A DNA stretch of 6,549 nt, taken from Calditrichota bacterium. GTDB taxonomy: Bacteria > Electryoneota > RPQS01. The notes under the pieces were generated by a model. That model saw only the letters and a program-made list of their open reading frames with translations, was not told the origin of the DNA and ran no database searches. Location of the stretch: the NCBI GenBank assembly GCA_020057985.1, contig JAGVEU010000409.1:1-6549 (forward strand). Reading direction: 5' to 3'. The translations under genes and the position numbers were made by a program. Positions 1 through 5,600 of the stretch are shown here, piece by piece (the first letter of the stretch is position 1; every line of letters begins with the position of its first letter).

Positions 1-195
1 CATGGATTGTTTACTTATGTGCTGATGGAAGGCTTGGACGGAGCAGCCGACAAAATGAACATAGACGGCAAGGTCTCGATCACGGAACTTCTGGCCTATG
101 TGAGCACGCGAGTCGTATCCCTTACAAATCATCGCCAAACCCCCACATTCTCCACACCACGGGGTCTGAGTGATTTTATGGTGGCGATGAAATGA
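1..195 (+). CDS. Caspase-like (peptidase C14) protein, C-terminal fragment
   Basis: The reading frame is open from the first base to TGA at 193-195 and gives 64 residues; the gene starts outside the window. It begins HGLFTYVLMEGLDGAAD, followed by a 'NIDGKVSITELLAYV' segment and a late 'RQTP'. This series (HG-[LV]-FTY, EGL-G-AD, DG-K-[VI]-T/S-EL-YV, Q-P) is the usual C-terminal end of bacterial caspase-like C14 domains. The catalytic His and Cys lie upstream and are not visible, so activity cannot be judged. Family members are cysteine peptidases or pseudo-peptidases, often fused to WD40, TPR or other modules; whether that holds here is unknown. No transmembrane segment occurs in the visible part. 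The next gene starts 28 nt downstream on the same strand, which suggests an operon. The family call is from motif recognition and is fairly secure for such a short fragment. Confidence 0.72.
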   Translation, partial: HGLFTYVLMEGLDGAADKMNIDGKVSITELLAYVSTRVVSLTNHRQTPTFSTPRGLSDFMVAMK

Positions 196-223
196 CGAGA
201 AGCTAACGAAGAGTGATGAAATC

Positions 224-1522
224 TTGAACTTGACCGCTCAATACTGGAAATATAGCATGCCCATAATACTTTTTCTTCTTGCCTTGTGTGCAATTCCATC
301 CTATGCCACAGATCCCATTGACCGGATTGTGGCGATTGTGGATGAGGATATTATTCTGGAATCGGAAGTTTTTCAGTTTCTGCAACTGAATATCGGCTCA
401 CAGAAGGCACTCGAATCGCTGCCAGCCTCGCAAATAGACAGCCTGAAGAAGCAGATTCTTGAGGAACTCATCAAACAGAAGGTCTTGTTAGCTAAAGCGC
501 GGGCAGATACGGTCAAGGTTCCGCAGCGGGATGTGGACAAAGAACTGGATGAGCGAATCAAGACACTGGCCGATCAGATTGGCGGGCAGGACAAGCTCGA
601 AGAGTACTATGGAATGCCCATTGCCCGAATCAAACGGCAATTCAGGCAACTTGTGGAAGATGGAATGATGATTGACCGGGTGAAGGGCGAGAAATTACGC
701 GAGGTCAAGGCTTCGCGGTCGGAGGTAGACCGTTTCTGGAAGACCTATCAGGATTCGATTCCGCCGCTAAAAGACGCACTGCGGATCTCGCATATTCTGC
801 TGCAGGACGCACTCTCGGAAGGCTCCAAACAAACAACGATTGCAAAAGCGGATTCTGTGCGGACACTCATCGAGTCCGGCCAGAGCACTTTTGAAGAGTA
901 TGCCTCAAGATACTCTGAAGACAATGCGACGGCGGCGAAAGGCGGAAAGTTAGGCTTGACGAATCGCGGGGAGTTGGTTCCTGAATACGAGGCGATGGCC
1001 TTTGGGATGAAAGCGGACGAGATCTCACCGCCGGTGGTTTCGCAGTTTGGAGTGCACGTGATTCGGTTGAATGAGCGAGTGGGCGAAAAAATCAACACCA
1101 GCCACATTCTGTTTCGGATTATTCCCGACGAAGCGGACAAGGCGCGCACACAGACCCGTGCCGACTCAATTATTCAAGCAGTTCAGGGAGGCGCGGATTT
1201 CGGTGAACACGCGCTTCGCTATTCGGTGGATGCCAAGACGGCACCGAAAGCCGGCGACCTGGGTTGGTTTAGTCCCGCAGATTTGCCGGATGATTTCCGC
1301 GAACCCCTGCAGGATCTGAAGAAGGGTGAACTCTCCAAGCCTTTCCGTACCAAGTTCGGTGTTCATGTGGTGAAGGTCACAGAACGGGTCTTCGCCCGGT
1401 CAGTCACCCTCGATGAGGACTATGATCGGATTGAGCTGATGGCGCTAAGAATGAAGCAGGAGCAGGAATACGACAAGTGGGTAGCCGAACTCTCCAAGGA
1501 GATGTACATCGAGCGGAAATAA
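224..1522 (+). CDS. surA: SurA-like periplasmic chaperone / peptidyl-prolyl cis-trans isomerase (two parvulin domains)
   Basis: The protein has 432 residues, close to E. coli SurA (428), with the same module order. An N-terminal hydrophobic signal segment (about residues 12-28, PIILFLLALCAIPSYA) has a likely cleavage after SYA. A helical SurA_N-type region follows (about 30-165, starting with the characteristic 'DRIVAIVDEDIILESEV'). Parvulin domain 1 spans about 186-283 (SHILL; GGKLG; FGVHVIRL) and parvulin domain 2 about 289-385 (SHILF; AGDLGWF; FGVHVVKV). A charged C-terminal helix covers 395-432. In the family these proteins escort outer-membrane proteins through the periplasm, so a Gram-negative envelope is implied. 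The start is TTG at 224: it puts a lysine in the signal n-region and is the only standard upstream start before an in-frame stop at 188-190. ATG at 257 is the alternative, 11 residues shorter, but leaves no basic residue. The symbol reflects architecture, not proven orthology. Confidence 0.93.
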   Translation: MNLTAQYWKYSMPIILFLLALCAIPSYATDPIDRIVAIVDEDIILESEVFQFLQLNIGSQKALESLPASQIDSLKKQILEELIKQKVLLAKARADTVKVPQRDVDKELDERIKTLADQIGGQDKLEEYYGMPIARIKRQFRQLVEDGMMIDRVKGEKLREVKASRSEVDRFWKTYQDSIPPLKDALRISHILLQDALSEGSKQTTIAKADSVRTLIESGQSTFEEYASRYSEDNATAAKGGKLGLTNRGELVPEYEAMAFGMKADEISPPVVSQFGVHVIRLNERVGEKINTSHILFRIIPDEADKARTQTRADSIIQAVQGGADFGEHALRYSVDAKTAPKAGDLGWFSPADLPDDFREPLQDLKKGELSKPFRTKFGVHVVKVTERVFARSVTLDEDYDRIELMALRMKQEQEYDKWVAELSKEMYIERK

Positions 1523-1535
1523 ACGAAGAATCCAT

Positions 1536-1616
1536 TTTGTAGGTGCAACCCCCCGTGGTTGCCAAGGGAACGCCGACTCAAAACAAGAGGCAACCACGGG
1601 GGGTTGCGCCTACAAA
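1536..1616. repeat. Long inverted repeat, 28-bp arms (interspersed palindromic element)
   Basis: The arms are 1536-1563 and 1589-1616, complementary at 27 of 28 positions; the exception (T1544 opposite G1608) would be a G-U pair in RNA. The loop is 25 nt. Each arm holds a run of six C or G next to GTGGTTGCC / GGCAACCAC, and the outer ends read TTTGTAGG / CCTACAAA. It starts 13 bp after the surA-like stop codon. No T-run follows either arm, so it is not a typical intrinsic terminator. Its size, symmetry and intergenic place fit a REP/MITE-like interspersed element; copy number in the genome cannot be seen here. Confidence 0.85.
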
Positions 1617-1639
1617 CGCCAAAAAGCGATATGCTGAGC

Positions 1640-1666
1640 ATTTCAAAGCGGGGTCTAAGTCCCTGC
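1640..1666 (+). repeat. Degenerate third copy of the 41-bp direct repeat
   Basis: Positions 1640-1662 align without gaps to 2169-2191, sharing ATTTCAA, then GG, then TCTAAGTCC (18 of 23 identical). After a 7-bp deletion CCTGC is shared too. It has the same orientation as the two good copies. It overlaps the terminator hairpin, so part of the likeness may be chance or may reflect terminator function. Confidence 0.4.
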
Positions 1667-1672
1667 TTTTTT
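1645..1672 (+). terminator. Intrinsic terminator of the C14/surA-like unit
   Basis: A 9-bp stem (AAAGCGGGG at 1645-1653 with CCCTGCTTT at 1661-1669, one G-T pair) has a 7-nt loop and ends in a run of six T (1667-1672). It lies 123 bp past the surA-like stop on the same strand, just after the large inverted repeat, and probably ends that transcript. No equally good T-run serves the opposite strand. Confidence 0.7.
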
Positions 1673-1810
1673 GTTCAACGGCTCAATTTGCGGAAAGTTC
1701 CACCTGAAAAAACAACAGGTTGCGGAACAACTTGATTTATAGAGACTTACGTACAAAATACTGTTTTTATTGAAGTAACCCACCCTTCTTGAATGAAACC
1801 ATGCGACTGC
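1673..1810. other. Intergenic stretch, no gene seen
   Basis: This AT-richer stretch separates the terminator from the transposase remnant. It holds one imperfect hairpin (GTTCCACCTG at 1697-1706 with CAGGT at 1716-1720 and GGAAC at 1724-1728, three bases bulged). The minus-strand frame of the transposase stays open to a stop at 1655-1657, but the residues there no longer resemble a transposase, so the remnant's homologous part ends near 1811. Confidence 0.5.
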
Positions 1811-2107
1811 GATATATTCGGCGAGGCCAGCCTCCCAGAGCATCTCGAAAAAACCCACCCGCGACCATTCTTGAAAACGACGATGAATCGTCGAGGCCGC
1901 TCCAAATTTCTCCGGAACCGCATTTCACTGGCAACCAGAGCGCAAGACATAAAATATGCCGCTGAGGATCAACCGATCATCAGCCCGCTTTCGCCCGCCG
2001 CCTGGCTTGCGCTAATACTCGTGCTCTGGATCGCGTTACGGCAACGGAATGAACGGCTCTAAGCGCTCCCAGAGTGCATCGGATAAACCCCATGATTTCT
2101 TGGCTAT
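1811..2107 (-). pseudogene. Decayed IS5-family transposase, N-terminal (DUF4096-type) part only
   Basis: Read on the minus strand from 2107, one frame of about 98 codons follows the N-terminal region of IS5-family transposases: WGLSDALWERLEPFIPLP, then RKPGGGRKRADDRLILSG, IFYVLRSGCQ, NAVPEKFGAASTIHRRFQEW and FFEMLWEAGLAEY. This is the DNA-binding DUF4096-type region. The frame is broken by TAA at 2038-2036, TAG at 2014-2012 and TGA at 1927-1925; the last replaces the tryptophan expected in 'GCQW'. The expected start codon is ATA (2107-2105), apparently a mutated ATG, still preceded by GAGGAG (2118-2113) at 5-nt spacing. No frameshift is needed over 290 bp, so decay is by point mutation. The catalytic DDE domain is absent: similarity stops at AEY near 1811. 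Family assignment is from motif recognition; the mutations are read directly. Confidence 0.9.
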
Positions 2108-2133
2108 CGTAACTCCTCAGGTTGGATGGCTAC

Positions 2134-2163
2134 AAGATAAGAAAAACGGCTCCTCCCTGTCAA
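2134..2163 (-). promoter_or_regulatory. Relict promoter of the IS5-family transposase
   Basis: On the minus strand a perfect -35 box TTGACA (2163-2158) is followed after 18 bp by TATCTT (2139-2134), or after 17 bp by TTATCT. The Shine-Dalgarno and former start codon at 2107-2105 lie 27 bp further on. It is in the right place to be the element's own promoter and may still fire on the minus strand. Confidence 0.5.
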
Positions 2164-2203
2164 GAGTTATTTCAAGATAGGCTCTAAGTCCTCGCAACCC
2201 TGC
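2163..2203 (+). repeat. 41-bp direct repeat, copy A
   Basis: Identical to copy B at 38 of 41 positions; the differences are 2166 G/A, 2174 A/G and 2182 C/T. The core reads TATTTCAAGATAGG, then TCTAAGTCCTCGCAACCCTGC with one base between. On the minus strand it begins just before the transposase -35 box, so part of it may be the IS terminus. Its last bases also belong to a separate inverted repeat (2197-2212). Confidence 0.85.
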
Positions 2204-2441
2204 CGGAATCCGAGAGCACAAATCGAGCAATTTCAGCACGTTGAGCCTCGGACTCGTTGCGCGTTATCCTGCAGCAGAATTATTTCGAGATAGGTTCTAA
2301 GTCCTCGCAACCCTGCTTTCGATTGCATTTGTGTGCACCGGACGGCTCCCTCTTTGCCGAGCAGGGTCACGAAGTTCCCAGATCGAGGGCGCATGGAGAC
2401 TGAGACCTTGCCGTAACGTGCGCTCCGGATTCCGGCAGGGT
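2197..2441. repeat. 245-bp segment bracketed by 16-bp perfect inverted repeats
   Basis: ACCCTGCCGGAATCCG at 2197-2212 is the exact reverse complement of 2426-2441. Allowing one extra base (A2213) the match extends inward by GAGC (2214-2217 / 2422-2425). The interior contains direct-repeat copy B and no recognisable gene. A smaller inverted pair, ACCCTGC at 2310-2316 and GCAGGGT at 2361-2367, is nested inside. The shape suggests a small non-autonomous element, but no target-site duplication is obvious at the borders. Confidence 0.7.
2276..2316 (+). repeat. 41-bp direct repeat, copy B
   Basis: Same orientation as copy A, 113 bp downstream, 38 of 41 bases identical. Similarity stops sharply on both sides (upstream TCTTGAC against TCTGCTG on the minus strand; downstream CGGAATC against TTTCGAT). 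It is not associated with any coding remnant that I can recognise. Confidence 0.85.
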
Positions 2442-2569
2442 CTGGGGGCGTGCGAATGCCATGGAACTCGGTACGGATGACTCTGTTCGGCGGTGCATCG
2501 ATCTTCTCTCCCCCTGCTTTAGTAGAGGGACAAAGGGTGCTCAGAGCAGCAATCTCCTCAAACTTTCCC
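2317..2569. other. Intergenic stretch upstream of the subtilase, no gene seen
   Basis: Apart from the right arm of the inverted repeat at 2426-2441 I see no supported feature. A CCCCCT / AGAGGG imperfect hairpin near 2511-2530 lacks a T-run. A minus-strand frame is open across much of the stretch but has no credible start or known motif, so it is not called. Confidence 0.5.
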
Positions 2570-2598
2570 TTGCATTCCCCTGTCCCGCGCCGTATATT
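2570..2598 (+). promoter_or_regulatory. Sigma-70-like promoter for the subtilase gene
   Basis: TTGCAT (2570-2575) and TATATT (2593-2598) are separated by 17 bp; each differs from the TTGACA / TATAAT consensus at one or two positions. A transcript starting near 2605 would have a leader of about 70 nt. This is the best promoter match ahead of the subtilase gene and makes it an independent unit. Confidence 0.6.
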
Positions 2599-2669
2599 GT
2601 AGGTCTGAATCAGCGAACCTTTGTACTGCTTGCACGTGTGATCCTTGTGATTGTTTATTATGTATTTAT

Positions 2670-2676
2670 GGAGGAG
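2670..2676 (+). promoter_or_regulatory. Shine-Dalgarno site of the subtilase gene
   Basis: GGAGGAG lies just before GTGATG. Its GGAGG core (2670-2674) is 4 nt from ATG at 2679 but only 1 nt from GTG at 2676, so it favours the ATG. The GTG overlaps the last G of the site. Confidence 0.7.
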
Positions 2677-2678
2677 TG

Positions 2679-5600
2679 ATGACTCGAACGAATGACAATT
2701 TGGTGAAGAGGATGATGCCGCGCCTTTTCTCCCTGTCGTTTTCTCGGCAGGTTGACCTGCGAGGAATAATGACGATTTGTTTGCTATTGCTGTCTATAAC
2801 AAGTTTCGCTCAGGCGAAGTATCTCGATCCTGCGGTTAAGATATATGCAGAGGATCGCTTCATTGTGAAGGTTTTTCCCGAAGTGGGTGACCTTCAGTCT
2901 GTTATGAATGGAGCAACTATTTCGGTCAAAGACCTCGCTCTGACGCAATTGAATCAGAAGTGGAGTGTCACCAATGTCGAGCGACTGTTTGTCGGTCCGC
3001 CGGAAACAGATGAAGCCATTATCAAGCTCGATCTGCCCGGCTACTGGCGCTTCTGGGTAGACAAACCCCTCGACCGCGATGCTCTCGAAGCCGCTCTCGC
3101 GGACTACAATGCCGCTTCGATTGTGGAGCACGTGGAACCGGTGGGCATTCATCGCGTGAACTACTCTCCGAATGATCCCAGTTGGACCAATCAATGGTAC
3201 ATTCGCTCCACGGCAGGAGATCACGATATTGACGCAGTGGAAGCATGGGATATTCAGCGGGGGGATTCGGCTGCGATCTTAGGAATCACCGACACTGGCG
3301 TTCTTTACACACACCCCGATCTTCGCACTAACATCTGGCGCAACTGGGCCGAGAAAAATGGAACCACCGGCGTAGACGATGACGGCAACGGATTCGTAGA
3401 CGATTCCGTCGGCTATGATTTTGTGTCCTCCGGATCAAGTTGCTGGTCAGGCGAAGATTGCACCACTCCCGACAATAACCCCACCGACTTCAACGGCCAC
3501 GGCACGCATGTTTCGGGAATCTCCGCTGCGGTGACCAATAATTCCACCGGCGGAGCTGGTATCGCAGGTGGTGGCGGAACCGCATCCGGCGCCCGCATCA
3601 TGCCGCTTCGCATCGGCTGGTCTGCTTCGTGGTTCGGACAAGAAGTTGGCTATGTGGGTATGGACTATGCCGCCTCAGCTTTCAATTATGGCCGCATCAA
3701 GGGTGTCTGCGCGCTCAACTGCTCATGGGGCAATAGCAACAGCGGCGGTCTTGGAGCGGCAACCGACGCAGCCATCCTCGCCGGAATCGTCATCTGCGTT
3801 GCGGCCGGCAATGACAACGATCAGGTTGCCAGCTACCTGTGCAGTCGAACGGATTGCATCGCCATCTCTGCGACCGATGCCAATGATGTGAAAGCATCCT
3901 TCTCAAGTTACGGCACGTGGGTGGATGTTTCCGCCCCCGGAGTCAGTATTTATTCCACAGTCTCTAATCACGGCACCGCCAGCTACGATTACTACGACGG
4001 CACCTCCATGGCCACTCCGTGTGTCACGGGTGAAGTCGGCTTGTTGAAGTCGCATCACCCCACGTGGAACCGCACTCAGATCATTCCCGCCATCACCGGC
4101 AATGTGGATAATATCTATGACGAGAATCCGAGCTATTCCGGCTTGCTCGGCTCAGGCCGCATTAACCTGAACCTGGCGCTGCTCGCCGGCGGAGCCTCGA
4201 TCACGGTCACCGCGCCCAATGGCGGTGAAACTTGGTATGTCGGCACGTCTCAGAATATCACATGGACGTCAACAGGTGTGACCGGCAACATCAAGATAGA
4301 ACTCAATCGCAGCTATTCCGGCGGCGCATGGGAAACGCTCTTTGCCAGCATCGCCAACGACGGCACCGAACCTTGGACCGTGGCAGGCACGACTACAACG
4401 AGCGCCCGTATTCGCATCAGCAGCGTGACTACTCCGAGCATCCTCGATGAGTCCAATGCCAACTTCACGATCGCCAGCCCGTTCATCACCGTGACGGCTC
4501 CCAATGGCGGCGAAACATGGTACACAGGCTTTACTCAGAACATCAACTGGACCTCCGCCGCTGTCTCCGGCAATATCAAGATCGAACTCAATCGCAGCTA
4601 TTCCGGTGGCACGTGGGATGTACTCTTTGCCAGCATCGCCAATGACGGCTCGGAAACATGGACAATCACCTCTCCCACAACCACAACCGCGCGTGTGCGA
4701 GTTTCAAGCGTCAGCGCGCCCACCGTGCTCGACATTTCCGATGCCAACTTCACCATTGCCAATCCAACGGTTACGGTCACAAGCCCTAACGGCGCAGAGA
4801 CCTGGATCGTCGGCGACGTCAATACCATCTCGTGGAGTTCGACAGGACTTCCCGAGAACGTCAAGGTTGAACTCAACCGCACCTATCCGGGCGTTACATG
4901 GGAGACGCTCTTTGCCAGCACAGCCAATGATGGCTCGGAAGCCTGGACTGTCACTTCTTCGGTCACCAGCACAGCGCGCATCCGCATTATCGGCGTCGTT
5001 CATACGACTATCGGCGATACGTCCAATGCGAACTTTACTATCGGCACCCGCTCACTCATAGTGACCTCTCCCAATGGCGGAGAAAACTGGATTGTCGGTG
5101 ATCCGCACAACATCACGTGGACTTCGCAGAACCTGACGGGCAACGTAGCGATTGATCTTAATCGCGCCTATTCGGGTGGTTCGTGGGAGTCACTTACGCT
5201 CAGCACTCCCAATAGCGGGTCCTTTGGGTGGACTGTCACGGCTGCTGTGACCACTGCAGCGAGAATTCGCGTCACCAGCCTAAGCTATCCGGCGATCAGT
5301 GACTTCTCGAATGCGGATTTCACAATCGCTGCTCCCAACTTGCCGCCATCACTGACTCATGACTATCTGCATGACCAGAATCTCGTGGTTTTCCCTGTTA
5401 CAGCGCTTGTCACGGACGATGTCGGCGGCTTTGTCACGCGCTTTTTCTACAAACTCACAGGCGCAGTCAATTACGATTCCTTGCTGATGAACGTCACGGG
5501 CAATCCTGATGAGTATGCCGCAACCGTCGGCCCGCTTGCCGCCGGAAGCTATGATTATTATCTGAAAGTGCGCGATGCCGGAGGCTTGATTTCATCAACA

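Noticed and set aside
1740..1760. GAGACTTACGTACAAAAT as a decayed opposite end of the IS5 element
   Set aside because: It matches the candidate terminus at only about 10 of 17 positions after a targeted search, which is too weak to claim.
1793..2062. Plus-strand 89-codon ORF with a hydrophobic C-terminal stretch that looks like a small membrane protein
   Set aside because: It lies antisense to the recognisable transposase remnant, which explains its composition, and it has no Shine-Dalgarno site.
2163..2187. Minus-strand peptide ending SGRVART before TAG in copy A and SRVART in copy B, as C-termini of two genes
   Set aside because: The shared ending is the translation of the DNA repeat itself; the upstream frame in copy A is only about 30 codons and shows no family resemblance.
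1640..2316. CRISPR array made of the repeated 41-bp units
   Set aside because: Only two good copies exist, with unequal spacing, no regular spacers and no cas genes nearby.
2233..2670. Long stop-free minus-strand frame (well over 100 codons) upstream of the subtilase
   Set aside because: The only in-frame ATGs leave about 56 residues, there is no ribosome binding site or recognised motif, and it crosses the promoter and repeat copy B.
2461..2679. Plus-strand 72-codon ORF running into the start of the subtilase gene
   Set aside because: It spans the promoter at 2570-2598, so it would not be on the same transcript, and its sequence lacks protein-like features or a ribosome binding site.
2784..3224. 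146-codon minus-strand ORF inside the subtilase gene
   Set aside because: It is a shadow of the propeptide and early catalytic region; the plus-strand frame carries the full subtilase motifs.
4504..5061. 185-codon plus-strand ORF in another frame across the repeats
   Set aside because: Its length comes from the periodic coding repeats read out of frame; proline, arginine and serine-rich low-complexity sequence with no motif.
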